Of a stretch of DNA of 64,000 nt, positions 9,671 to 17,559 are shown piece after piece. Under the pieces are notes generated by a model, which saw only the letters and a program-made list of their open reading frames with translations, did not search any database and was not told the origin of the DNA. Location of the stretch: NCBI GenBank assembly GCA_037200445.1, contig JBBCGH010000001.1, positions 496,001 through 560,000 on the forward strand, written 5' to 3'. Source of the stretch: Alphaproteobacteria bacterium. GTDB taxonomy: Bacteria; Pseudomonadota; Alphaproteobacteria; Rhizobiales; Xanthobacteraceae. The translations under genes were made by a program, and so were the position numbers. Within the stretch, counting starts at the first letter, position 1. The number at the start of each line of letters is the position of its first letter.

Positions 9671-10165
9671 GTGTCGCGCGTCTGCATTGCGCAGATCGGC
9701 GCCGCGCACGGCGTGCGCGGCGAGGTGCGGCTGAAGCCATTCACCGAAGACCCGCTCTCGGTGACGCGCTACGGCGCGCTCGAAAGCGAGGACGGCCAAC
9801 GGCGGTTCGAGATCGAGGCGGTGCGGCCCGCAAAAGACATGCTGGTCGCGCGCCTCAAGGGCGTGACGGACCGCGATGCGGCCGAGGCGCTCAAGAACAT
9901 CCGGCTCTACGTGGCGCGCGAGAAACTGCCGAAGCCGGAGGCTGACGAGTTCTATTGCGCCGATCTCGTCGGCCTCACCGCGCAGAAGCAAAACGGCGAA
10001 ACGATCGGCACCGTGAAGGCAATCCATAATTTCGGCGCCGGCGATTTGCTCGAGATCGAGCCGGCGAGCGGAGCGACGATGATGCTGCCGTTCAACGAGG
10101 CGACCGTGCCGGTGGTCGACATCGGGGCCAAGAAGATCGTGGTCGAGCCGCCGACGGATTCCTGA
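9671..10165 (+). CDS. rimM: Ribosome maturation factor RimM
   Basis: A 164-residue 16S rRNA processing factor. The N-terminal beta-barrel begins V-C-I-A-Q-I-G-A-A-H-G-V-R-G-E-V-R-L-K-P-F-T; the C-terminal PRC-like half contains D-E-F-Y-C-A-D-L-V-G-L and I-H-N-F-G-A-G-D-L-L-E-I. RimM binds uS19 during assembly of the 30S head. Translation starts at GTG immediately after the rpsP TAA, implying coupling between the two genes. Confidence 0.95.
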   Translation: MSRVCIAQIGAAHGVRGEVRLKPFTEDPLSVTRYGALESEDGQRRFEIEAVRPAKDMLVARLKGVTDRDAAEALKNIRLYVAREKLPKPEADEFYCADLVGLTAQKQNGETIGTVKAIHNFGAGDLLEIEPASGATMMLPFNEATVPVVDIGAKKIVVEPPTDS

Positions 10166-10168
10166 ACC

Positions 10169-10867
10169 ATGTGGCGCGCGACGGTGCTGACGATTTTCCC
10201 CGAGATGTTTCCCGGTCCGCTTGGGCTGAGCCTCGCCGGCAAGGCGCTGGAGAAGAAACTCTGGGCGCTCGACGCGATCGATATCCGCGATCACGCGACC
10301 GACAGGCACCGCACCGTCGATGACACGCCGGCGGGGGGCGGGCCCGGCATGGTGATGAAGGCCGATGTGCTGGCGCGCGCGGTCGACGCCGCCGGCGAGG
10401 GCAGGCCGCGCCTGCTGATGTCGCCGCGCGGCGCGCCGCTGACGCAACGGCGCATCGGAGAGCTTGCGGCCGGTTCAGGCGCGATCCTGGTGTGCGGGCG
10501 CTTCGAGGGCGTGGACGAGCGCGTCATCGAGGGGCGCAATCTCGAGGAAGTCGCGCTGGGCGATTTTGTGCTCTCGGGCGGTGAGATTGCCGCGCTGGCG
10601 CTGCTCGATGCCTGCGTGCGGCTTCTGCCCGGCGTCATGGGCAGGCAAGCCTCCGGGACCGAAGAAAGTTTCGCCGACGGGCTGCTCGAATATCCGCACT
10701 ACACGCGCCCCCAGCTCTGGGAGGGCCGCGCCATCCCGGAGGTGCTCTCATCCGGCGACCACGGCAACGTCGCGGCTTGGCGCCGCGCGCAAGCCGAAAA
10801 GCTCACCCAAAAGCGCCGCCCCGACCTTTGGGCGCGGCGCCCAAACCCAGTCAAATCAAAGTCATGA
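10169..10867 (+). CDS. trmD: tRNA (guanine37-N1)-methyltransferase TrmD
   Basis: A 232-residue SPOUT-fold enzyme that makes m1G37 and prevents +1 frameshifting. Visible signatures are T-I-F-P-E-M-F at the start, [24 protein letters not shown] and the knot region [10 protein letters not shown], followed by Y-P-H-Y-T-R-P. It begins three bases after the rimM stop. The order rimM-trmD-rplS is strongly conserved in proteobacteria. Confidence 0.97.
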   Translation: MWRATVLTIFPEMFPGPLGLSLAGKALEKKLWALDAIDIRDHATDRHRTVDDTPAGGGPGMVMKADVLARAVDAAGEGRPRLLMSPRGAPLTQRRIGELAAGSGAILVCGRFEGVDERVIEGRNLEEVALGDFVLSGGEIAALALLDACVRLLPGVMGRQASGTEESFADGLLEYPHYTRPQLWEGRAIPEVLSSGDHGNVAAWRRAQAEKLTQKRRPDLWARRPNPVKSKS

Positions 10868-10970
10868 CGGACGGGTGACAAGCCTGAAACTTTCCAGTAG
10901 AACCCCGCCAACCCATTAGACCCCGACCGCCAGAGCGCCCCGCGCGCGGCGCCGCCGCCGGAGAGAACCC

Positions 10971-11354
10971 ATGAACCTGTTGAAGCAGATCGAACAAGAA
11001 CAAATCACCAAGCTCACCGCCGGCAAGGAAATCCCCGATTTCGCGCCGGGTGACACCTTGATCGTCAACGTCAAGGTCGTCGAGGGCGAGCGCTCGCGTG
11101 TACAGGCCTACGAGGGGCTTTGCATCGCGCGCTCGGGCGGCGGCATCAATGAGAGCTTCACGGTGCGCAAGATTTCCTACGGCGAGGGCGTCGAGCGTGT
11201 CTTCCCGCTCTATGCGCCGATGGTCGACTCGATCAAGGTCGTGCGCCGCGGCAAGGTGCGCCGCGCCAAGCTCTATTACCTGCGCGGATTGCGCGGCAAG
11301 AAGGCGCGCATCACCGAGAAGCAGGAAAGCGGCGAGGCCGAAGCCGCCGAGTGA
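10971..11354 (+). CDS. rplS: 50S ribosomal protein bL19
   Basis: A 127-residue bL19, located at the 30S-50S interface. It shows the family pattern [41 protein letters not shown] and [15 protein letters not shown] Glu/Ala-rich tail follows. A 103-base spacer separates it from trmD; no leader structure with strong support was seen there. GGAGAGAACCC precedes the ATG. Confidence 0.97.
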   Translation: MNLLKQIEQEQITKLTAGKEIPDFAPGDTLIVNVKVVEGERSRVQAYEGLCIARSGGGINESFTVRKISYGEGVERVFPLYAPMVDSIKVVRRGKVRRAKLYYLRGLRGKKARITEKQESGEAEAAE

Positions 11355-11366
11355 TACGCGCCGCCG

Positions 11367-11501
11367 GTCATTCCGGCCGAGCAAAGCGAGGGCCGGAATC
11401 CATAACCCCGACAGTTTCCGTATCGCGCGGACGGCGCAAATCGCGACCGTCTTGATTATGGATTCCCGGGCTCACGCGCTTCGCGCGTGCCCCGGAATGA
11501 C
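11367..11501. repeat. Long inverted repeat after rplS
   Basis: GTCATTCCGGCC...CCGGAATCCATAA and TTATGGATTCCCGGG...CCCCGGAATGAC face each other over 135 bases, with smaller hairpins inside each arm. It fills the gap between convergent rplS and the VOC gene. The sequence type (GTCATTCCGG ends) is that of dispersed palindromic elements in Bradyrhizobium-like genomes; it can also act as a bidirectional terminator. Confidence 0.7.
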
Positions 11502-11503
11502 GG

Positions 11504-11905
11504 TCATTTCTTCACCGGTGCCGAGATCATCCAGCGGTGGCCGAACGGGTCGAGCACGATCGCGAAGCGGTCGCCCCAGAACATGTCTGCCGGCGGCACC
11601 ACGCCGTTGCCGCCCGCCGCGACCGCCTGATTGAACATCGCGTCGACTTGGCCGGCGGACTCAAGCGCAATCGCGACCGCGACCGGCGCGGGGTGTTCGG
11701 CCGTTGGAGCGGCCGGGCCGCCATGGTCCTTGGAGTAGTCGTCCGACATCATCACGGTCCCGCCGTTGATCACCATGCGGGCATGGAACACGCGGCCATC
11801 CTTGTCTGGATGGCGGAAGATGTCCGTCGCTCCGAAGGCCTTCTGGTAGTACTCCAGCGCCTTGTCGGCCCCGTTGATGGTCAGATACGGCGTGATCGGC
11901 TGCAT
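11504..11905 (-). CDS. VOC-family (glyoxalase/PhnB-like) protein
   Basis: A 133-residue vicinal-oxygen-chelate protein. It starts P-Y-L-T-I-N-G-A-D-K-A-L-E-Y-Y-Q-K-A-F-G-A, has the internal V-M-M-S-D-D-Y, and ends F-W-G-D-R-F-A-I-V-L-D-P-F-G-H-R-W, the pattern of PhnB-type (YihZ-like) single-module VOC proteins. These share a fold with glyoxalases and bleomycin-resistance proteins, but the PhnB subgroup has no agreed substrate. It stands alone, convergent with rplS and divergent from leuC. Confidence 0.85.
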   Translation of the reverse strand: MQPITPYLTINGADKALEYYQKAFGATDIFRHPDKDGRVFHARMVINGGTVMMSDDYSKDHGGPAAPTAEHPAPVAVAIALESAGQVDAMFNQAVAAGGNGVVPPADMFWGDRFAIVLDPFGHRWMISAPVKK

Positions 11906-12007
11906 GGCAGTCCTCCATTGCGCCTTTCCGGAGGTTTCCTACTTTCCCTCGCAATTTGAACGCATTAAAGAGTGGCCCGACAACGTCTGCGTGACAGGAA
12001 ATCCGTG

Positions 12008-13411
12008 ATGGCCAAGCCCCGCACTCTCTATGACAAGATCTGGGACGACCATGTGGTCGACGAGCAGCCGGACGGGACCTGCCTCCTCTACATCGACCGG
12101 CATCTCGTTCATGAGGTGACGAGTCCGCAGGCGTTCGATGGTTTGCGCCTGACCGGCCGCAAGGTGCGCGCGCCGGAGAAGACGCTCGCGGTGGTCGATC
12201 ACAACATCCCGACCTCCGACCGCAACCTGCCGAATCCCGATCCGGAAAGCGCCGAGCAGATCCGCGTGATGGCCGAGAACGCGCGCGACTTCGGCATCGA
12301 GTATTACGGCGAGACTGATCCCCGTCAGGGCATCGTGCACATCATCGGCCCGGAGCAGGGCTTTACGCTGCCCGGCACCACGATCGTGTGCGGCGACAGC
12401 CACACCGCGACGCACGGCGCGTTCGGCGCGCTCGCGCATGGCATCGGAACTTCCGAGGTCGAGCACGTGCTCGCCACGCAGACGCTGATCCAGAAGAAGT
12501 CGAAGAACATGCGGGCGATCGTCGACGGCAAGCTGCCGGCGGGCGTCACCGCAAAGGACATCATCCTCGCCATTATCGGCGAGATCGGCATGGCGGGCGG
12601 CACCGGCCATGTCATCGAGTACACGGGCGAGGCGATCCGCGCTCTCTCGATGGAAGGCCGCATGACGGTCTGCAACATGTCGATCGAGGGCGGTGCGCGC
12701 GCCGGCATGGTGGCGCCGGACGAGAAGACTTACGAATATCTCAAAGGCCGCCCCAAGGCGCCGAAGGCTGGCAACTGGGAAAATGCGATGCGCTACTGGG
12801 AGACGCTCCGCTCCGACGAGGGCGCAGCGTTCGACACCGGGATCAAGCTCGATGCCGCGAAGCTCCCGCCGATCGTGACCTGGGGCACGAATCCCGGACA
12901 GGTGGCTTCGATCGCCGGCCGCGTGCCGACGATGGAGGAGACGCCCGAGCATCAGCGTGAAGCGCTCACGCGTGCGCTCGCCTACATGGATTTCAAAGGC
13001 GGCGAGAAGATCACCGACATCAAGCTCGACCGCGTCTTCATCGGTTCCTGCACCAACGGCCGCATCGAGGATTTGCGCGAGGTCGCGCGCATCGCGAGCG
13101 GCCACAAGGTCAATGCGAACGTCTACGCGATGATCGTGCCGGGCTCCGGCATCGTGAAGGAGCAGGCGGAAGCCGAAGGCCTCGACACGATATTCAAAGC
13201 AGCGGGCTTCGACTGGCGCGAGCCGGGCTGCTCGATGTGCCTTGCGATGAACCCCGACAAGCTTAAGCCTGGCGAGCGCTGCGCCTCAACCTCGAACCGC
13301 AATTTCGAGGGCCGGCAGGGTTACAAGGGCCGCACCCATCTCGTCTCGCCCGCCATGGCGACCGCTGCCGCGATTGCCGGCCGGTTCGTCGATGTGCGGG
13401 AATGGAAGTAG
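12008..13411 (+). CDS. leuC: 3-isopropylmalate dehydratase large subunit LeuC
   Basis: A 467-residue aconitase-superfamily subunit that, with LeuD, isomerises 2- to 3-isopropylmalate in leucine synthesis. The 4Fe-4S ligands are visible in F-I-G-S-C-T-N-G-R and in [10 protein letters not shown]; substrate-site segments include [14 protein letters not shown]. The ATG at 12008 (M-A-K-P-R-T-L-Y-D) has AGGAAATCC ahead of it and matches family starts; an upstream ATG adds 12 residues. leuD lies 3.5 kb downstream on the same strand rather than adjacent. Confidence 0.96.
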   Translation: MAKPRTLYDKIWDDHVVDEQPDGTCLLYIDRHLVHEVTSPQAFDGLRLTGRKVRAPEKTLAVVDHNIPTSDRNLPNPDPESAEQIRVMAENARDFGIEYYGETDPRQGIVHIIGPEQGFTLPGTTIVCGDSHTATHGAFGALAHGIGTSEVEHVLATQTLIQKKSKNMRAIVDGKLPAGVTAKDIILAIIGEIGMAGGTGHVIEYTGEAIRALSMEGRMTVCNMSIEGGARAGMVAPDEKTYEYLKGRPKAPKAGNWENAMRYWETLRSDEGAAFDTGIKLDAAKLPPIVTWGTNPGQVASIAGRVPTMEETPEHQREALTRALAYMDFKGGEKITDIKLDRVFIGSCTNGRIEDLREVARIASGHKVNANVYAMIVPGSGIVKEQAEAEGLDTIFKAAGFDWREPGCSMCLAMNPDKLKPGERCASTSNRNFEGRQGYKGRTHLVSPAMATAAAIAGRFVDVREWK

Positions 13412-13440
13412 GTCGCCCGCGCAGAAACGCGGGGCGACCT
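13412..13440. terminator. Hairpin after leuC
   Basis: GGTCGCCCGCG and CGCGGGGCGACC form a stem with one bulged base around AGAAA, directly after the leuC stop and before the convergent secreted-protein gene at 13472. A T-run is lacking on the plus strand, so the call as terminator rests on position and stem strength. Confidence 0.5.
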
Positions 13441-13471
13441 TATCTCCGATCCAGGCAGCGCGTTCAGCTAG

Positions 13472-13828
13472 CTAGAACACGCGGATTCCCAGCGGGCCAA
13501 CGCCAAACGCCAAGCCCGGCCGGCGGTAGTAGGGGTAACCGTAGTACCCGTAGTGGCGATAACGATGCGGGTAATAACCGTAGCGGTAGCGCGGGCCCCA
13601 GTGGCGATAGCCGTAGTAGCGCGGACCCCAGTGGCGGTAACCGTAGCGCGGGCCCCAATGCCGGTAGCCCCAGTGCCGCCCATAGTAGGGGCGATGCCAG
13701 CGGCGCTGCGAGCTCAGGTCCGTTGATTGGGCTTTCGTGACGCCCTGTTCAACGGCGCTCGCCGGAACGGGCAGGGCAGTCGCGCCGACGATCATCAGGG
13801 CCGCGATGCCGGTCAGGATTTTGGTCAT
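13472..13828 (-). CDS. Small secreted protein with YRHWGPR repeats
   Basis: A 118-residue exported protein of unknown function. Residues 1 to about 25 are a signal peptide (K-I-L-T-G-I-A-A-L-M-I-V-G-A-T-A-L ending A-S-A). The mature chain is basic and aromatic, with at least three copies of Y-R-H-W-G-P-R-Y spaced 9-11 residues apart, followed by Y-R-H-Y-G-Y-Y-G-Y-P-Y-Y-R-R. Such Tyr/Trp/Arg/His-rich proteins occur widely in Bradyrhizobium-like genomes and have no assigned role; cell-envelope or extracellular matrix binding is a guess. It is the first of three small secreted genes on this strand. Confidence 0.8.
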   Translation of the reverse strand: MTKILTGIAALMIVGATALPVPASAVEQGVTKAQSTDLSSQRRWHRPYYGRHWGYRHWGPRYGYRHWGPRYYGYRHWGPRYRYGYYPHRYRHYGYYGYPYYRRPGLAFGVGPLGIRVF

Positions 13829-13916
13829 GCGTTATCCCTCCAGATGTTCCCGGGATAACGCGTAACGCGCGGATTTGTGCCCGCACCGAGCGCCGGAACT
13901 CGTGCTTGCCGGCCTG

Positions 13917-14450
13917 CTACCAGCGGAAGAACGGGAACACGGGCCGGTAGTGATAATGCCGATGCTTCCGGTAGTAGCGATAATGCGGGCGATTGAACGG
14001 CCACCAGAAGCGCGGGTGCCAGTAATAGAACGGCGAGCGCCGGTAATAGGGGTATCCCCAGTATCCGTAGCGTGCGTATCGGCGCTTCTTCTTGGCCTTC
14101 TTTGTCTGAGCTTGTGTTGCGGCGGGTGTTTCGCCGGCGGGCGGAGTTGCTGCTGGTGATGTGGCCGGGGCTGCTGTGGTGGCTGGTGGAGCCGCCGCCG
14201 GAGCGGTGGCCGGTGCCGCCGCAGCGGGTGCTGCTGGCGGCGCGGCTGTCGCGGGTGGCGTTGTCGCGGGCGGATTTGCAGGCGGTGCGGGCGATTGCGC
14301 CGGCGTTGCGGGCGGCGTTCCGGGCGGTGTTGTCGGCGTCGATGACTTCTGTACCGAGTCGACGCTACCGGGTGCCGCTGGTGCCGCGAGCGCGGTCTGC
14401 GTGACGCACAGCAGCGCGATGGCCGAAAAACCGGCAAACAACCTGGACAT
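13917..14450 (-). CDS. Secreted protein, Ala/Pro-rich linker plus aromatic tail
   Basis: A 177-residue exported protein of unknown function. A signal peptide (M-S-R-L-F-A-G-F-S-A-I-A-L-L, cleavage near residue 24) is followed by about 90 residues of almost only Ala, Pro and Thr. A short basic patch (K-K-A-K-K-K-R-R-Y) and a 55-residue tail rich in Tyr, Trp, Phe, His and Arg (W-G-Y-P-Y-Y-R-R-S-P-F-Y-Y-W-H-P) complete it. The tail shares Y-G-Y-P-Y-Y-R-R with the gene at 13472. The low-complexity part suggests a spacer through peptidoglycan or a surface layer. Start 14450 is set by the signal peptide; the longer ORF upstream has no such feature. Confidence 0.75.
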   Translation of the reverse strand: MSRLFAGFSAIALLCVTQTALAAPAAPGSVDSVQKSSTPTTPPGTPPATPAQSPAPPANPPATTPPATAAPPAAPAAAAPATAPAAAPPATTAAPATSPAATPPAGETPAATQAQTKKAKKKRRYARYGYWGYPYYRRSPFYYWHPRFWWPFNRPHYRYYRKHRHYHYRPVFPFFRW

Positions 14451-14479
14451 GAGCAATCCCCCAACGCCCCGCAAGAACC

Positions 14480-14746
14480 CTAACCTCGCACCCACCAGCA
14501 GCGCTGCACTGGAACGACCACAGTTCCGCTCGGCCGCCATTGATAGGCGAGCCGGAAGGCGCAATCGCGATAGAGCAATCGTCCCGGATAGACGCGGAAC
14601 CGCGTCGGCGGCCGTCGTTCCTGCGCCGAGATGTCGGTCGATGCGCCAGCGCCTTTGCCGGCTGGCGCGGCCACCACGGTTACTGGCGCCACCGCGCCGA
14701 GCATCGCCGCAACCAGCACCCAACGTATCCAAATCCCCAACGTCAT
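14480..14746 (-). CDS. Small secreted protein, unknown function
   Basis: An 88-residue exported protein. Residues 1 to about 28 form a signal peptide (M-T-L-G-I-W-I-R-W-V-L-V-A-A-M-L ending V-V-A-A). The mature part has R-F-R-V-Y-P-G-R-L-L-Y-R-D-C and ends V-V-P-V-Q-R-C-W-W-V-R-G, with two cysteines that could pair. Not recognised as a characterised family. GGAG about ten bases ahead of 14746 supports this start over the ATG at 14764. It lies 29 bases upstream of the Ala/Pro-rich gene on the same strand. Confidence 0.65.
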   Translation of the reverse strand: MTLGIWIRWVLVAAMLGAVAPVTVVAAPAGKGAGASTDISAQERRPPTRFRVYPGRLLYRDCAFRLAYQWRPSGTVVVPVQRCWWVRG

Positions 14747-14829
14747 GCCGCTACGCTCCCGCATCGTGGCGGCGGCGTCAACGGCTTGACGGATTGGATT
14801 GGGCCGCCGCACCGGCCTATGCTTGCCGC

Positions 14830-15105
14830 ATGAGCAATCCGCGGGAACGCGACGAGGAGCGGCGGCGCGAGGCGCTTACCGTTCTCAAGTCGCTCGGTGA
14901 AAACGACACTTTCGCGACCTCGGCGCTGGCGCGCACCGCAAAGCGTGCGACCGACCATTTTGCAGGACGCGATGCAATCGGGCCGGATGGAACGACCGAT
15001 ACGATCGAGCTATGGGGCCGCCGCATCGGCCGCGGGTTGAGCCTTGCCGGCTTCATCGCGCTCGCCGTCTATCTCTATCTGACATATTTCACCAAGTGCT
15101 GCTGA
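14830..15105 (+). CDS. Small tail-anchored membrane protein, unknown function
   Basis: A 91-residue protein: a charged N-terminal part (N-P-R-E-R-D-E-E-R-R-R-E-A) followed by one hydrophobic helix at about 69-88 (L-S-L-A-G-F-I-A-L-A-V-Y-L-Y-L), ending K-C-C. This predicts a C-tail anchor with the bulk in the cytoplasm. Its stop overlaps the start of the metallopeptidase gene (TGATG), so the two are coupled and may work together, but no function is known. Confidence 0.7.
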   Translation: MSNPRERDEERRREALTVLKSLGENDTFATSALARTAKRATDHFAGRDAIGPDGTTDTIELWGRRIGRGLSLAGFIALAVYLYLTYFTKCC

Positions 15106-15533
15106 TGGGAGAAAACGATCCGCTCGACTGGCGCGGCGCTTCGGCGCCGACGCTCGCGCAGTTCGAGGTCCTGGCCATCGAGGCGTTCCGCCGCCTGCCG
15201 GAGAAATTCCGGCTGATGTGCGCGGACCTCGTGATCAAGATCGACGACTTTGCGGCCGACGAGGTGCTCGACCATCTCGGCGCGCAGAGCGAGTTCGACG
15301 TGCTCGGCCTGTTTCAGGGCGTCGGCCTGCCGTTCCGCTCGGAAAGCGCGCCGGTGCATATGCCGAACATGATCTGGCTCTATCGCCGCCCGATCCTCGA
15401 TTACTGGGCCGAGCATGATGACACGCTCGGCGAGATCGTAACGCACGTGCTGGTGCACGAGATCGGACACCATTTCGGCATGTCGGACGCCGACATGGAG
15501 GCGATCGAGCGTGCGGCGGACGATGCCGCATGA
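15105..15533 (+). CDS. Zincin-type metallopeptidase family protein
   Basis: A 142-residue minimal metalloprotease of the zincin_1 family. The zinc motif is V-L-V-H-E-I-G-H-H-F-G near residue 121, HExxH with a third His close by, followed by M-S-D-A-D-M-E-A-I-E. Upstream are I-W-L-Y-R-R-P-I-L and D-D-T-L-G-E-I-V-T-H-V-L. Family members are small cytoplasmic proteins whose substrates have not been defined. The gene overlaps both neighbours (TGATG upstream, ATGA downstream), an indication of a tightly coupled three-gene operon with the membrane protein and the FAD oxidoreductase. Confidence 0.85.
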   Translation: MGENDPLDWRGASAPTLAQFEVLAIEAFRRLPEKFRLMCADLVIKIDDFAADEVLDHLGAQSEFDVLGLFQGVGLPFRSESAPVHMPNMIWLYRRPILDYWAEHDDTLGEIVTHVLVHEIGHHFGMSDADMEAIERAADDAA

Positions 15534-16888
15534 GCGCGTCACCGAAAATCGTCATCTGCGGCGCCGGCATTGCGGGCATCGCCGCCGCCTACTATCTCGC
15601 CGAACACGGCGCTGCGAATGTAACGCTGGTCGAGCCGGGCAACCCGCTCTCGCTCACCTCCGACAAGTCGACCGAGGCCTATCGCAACTGGTGGCCTGGC
15701 CCCGACTGGCAGATGACGGCCTTCATGGATCGCAGCATCGATCTCATCGAGGAGATTGCACGCGCGACCGGCAACCGCATCAATCTCAACCGGCGCGGAT
15801 ATCTGTTCGCGACCGCCGACACGACCAAGATCGCATTTCTTTCCGAGATGGCGCAGCTCGCCGAAAGCCGCGGCGCTGGAGCGGCGCGATTTCACGATTC
15901 GCCTTCATCCGCCTACGTTCCCTCACCGGAGCGAGGCTTCGACAGCGCGCTCAACGGCGCCGACGTGATCACCGACCGCAGCCTGATCCGCCGCCACTTT
16001 CCCTATCTCGCGCCAGAGACCGTCGCGGTCGCGCATGCGCGGCGCGCCGGCTGGCTCTCCGCGCAGCAGCTCGGCTCTGCGATGCTCGAGGCTGCGCGTG
16101 AGCGGGGCGTCAAGCTTCTGCGCGGCAAGGTCGTCGGCATCGATGCGGCTGATCGCGTGCGTGGCGTCACGGTCGAGCAAAATGGCGAGCGCCATTCGCT
16201 TGAAGCAACGCACCTCGTGCTCGCCGCCGGTCCGATGCAGAAGGACATGGCACAGATGATCGGCATCGACCTGCCTATCTATGCGGAGCGCCACCACAAG
16301 GTGAGCTTTGCCGACACCGACGGCGTGCCGCGCTCGGTGCCGATGATGATCTGGCTCGATGCACAGCATCTGCCATGGAGGGACGACGAGCGTGCCGCGC
16401 TCGAAGCGGACGAAGAGGCGCGCTGGCTCTTGCAGGAGTTTCCCGCCGGGGTGCACGGACGCCCGGACGGCGGGCACGCCACCCTTCTGCTGTTCAACCA
16501 TCATGGCGAGGCGGTGGAGCCCGAATTCCCGCTGCCTGACCCGCCGCTCCATTATGGAGAGATCGCGTTGCGCGGCATGTCGACAATGGTGCCGGGGCTG
16601 CGCGCCTATGTGGGCAAGCCGTTCCGCCCCTACGTGGACGGCGGCTACTACATGAAAACGCGCGAGAACCGCCAGCTGATTGGGCCAACGCCGCTCGAAG
16701 GGCTTTATGTTTCCTGCGGCTATTCGGGCTTCGGCGTGATGGCGTCCTGCGCGGGCGGCGAGCTGATTGCCCGCCACATCGCCGGCGCGGCGCTGCCCGA
16801 CTATGCGCCCGCCTTCCTGCTCTCGCGCTATCAAGATCCTGAATACATCAGTTTGCTTGATCGATGGGGCGATGGCGGGCAGCTATGA
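15530..16888 (+). CDS. FAD-dependent oxidoreductase (DAO/glycine-oxidase family)
   Basis: A 452-residue flavoprotein. The N-terminal Rossmann motif is V-I-C-G-A-G-I-A-G-I-A-A-A-Y-Y-L-A with an acidic end E-P-G. A GG-type segment H-L-V-L-A-A-G-P lies near 228, and the C-terminal FAD-binding part is Y-V-S-C-G-Y-S-G-F-G-V-M. This matches the DadA/sarcosine-oxidase-like group that oxidises secondary or D-amino acids. The substrate is not deducible. It overlaps the metallopeptidase stop (ATGA) and ends 65 bases before leuD. Confidence 0.82.
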   Translation: MSASPKIVICGAGIAGIAAAYYLAEHGAANVTLVEPGNPLSLTSDKSTEAYRNWWPGPDWQMTAFMDRSIDLIEEIARATGNRINLNRRGYLFATADTTKIAFLSEMAQLAESRGAGAARFHDSPSSAYVPSPERGFDSALNGADVITDRSLIRRHFPYLAPETVAVAHARRAGWLSAQQLGSAMLEAARERGVKLLRGKVVGIDAADRVRGVTVEQNGERHSLEATHLVLAAGPMQKDMAQMIGIDLPIYAERHHKVSFADTDGVPRSVPMMIWLDAQHLPWRDDERAALEADEEARWLLQEFPAGVHGRPDGGHATLLLFNHHGEAVEPEFPLPDPPLHYGEIALRGMSTMVPGLRAYVGKPFRPYVDGGYYMKTRENRQLIGPTPLEGLYVSCGYSGFGVMASCAGGELIARHIAGAALPDYAPAFLLSRYQDPEYISLLDRWGDGGQL

Positions 16889-16953
16889 CATGAGCGTGAC
16901 TTGACCGGCTGCACGGGAGCCGTCATGACACCACCCGATCCGAGGGCCGGTCC

Positions 16954-17559
16954 ATGGAAAAATTTACCAAGCTGGAAGGCGTCGCGGCGCCGCTGAAGAT
17001 GATCAATATCGACACCGATATGATCATCCCGAAGAACTATCTGAAGACCGTGAAGCGCACCGGCCTCGGCAAAGGGCTGTTCGCCGAGAAGCGCTACAAT
17101 GAGGACGGCAGCGAGAACCCGGATTTCGTGCTCAACAAGCCGGCCTATCGCAATTCCAAGATCATCGTGGCGGACGACAACTTCGGCTGCGGCTCGAGCC
17201 GCGAGCACGCGCCGTGGGCGCTGCTCGACTACGGTATCCGCTGTGTGATCTCCACCTCGTTTGGCGATATTTTCTACAACAACTGTTTCAAGAACGGCAT
17301 TCTCCCGATCAAGGTCTCTCCGGAGGACCTGGAGAAGCTGTTCGACGACGCCGAGCGCGGCGCGAACGCAACGCTCTCGATCGATCTTGAGAACCAGGAA
17401 ATCCGCGGACCGGACGGCGGCAAGGTGAAATTCGAGATCGATTCGTTCCGCAAGCACTGCCTGCTCAACGGCCTCGATGACGTCGGCCTGACGATGGTCA
17501 AGAAGGACAAGATCGCGGGCTACGAAGAGAAGGCGGCCGCCGCGCGGCCCTGGATGTGA
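16954..17559 (+). CDS. leuD: 3-isopropylmalate dehydratase small subunit LeuD
   Basis: A 201-residue swivel-domain subunit, partner of LeuC. Family landmarks are the start [41 protein letters not shown], and [14 protein letters not shown]. All the expected residues are intact. It abuts the convergent MFS gene, whose stop codon follows with no gap, so there is no room for an independent terminator between them. Confidence 0.96.
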   Translation: MEKFTKLEGVAAPLKMINIDTDMIIPKNYLKTVKRTGLGKGLFAEKRYNEDGSENPDFVLNKPAYRNSKIIVADDNFGCGSSREHAPWALLDYGIRCVISTSFGDIFYNNCFKNGILPIKVSPEDLEKLFDDAERGANATLSIDLENQEIRGPDGGKVKFEIDSFRKHCLLNGLDDVGLTMVKKDKIAGYEEKAAAARPWM

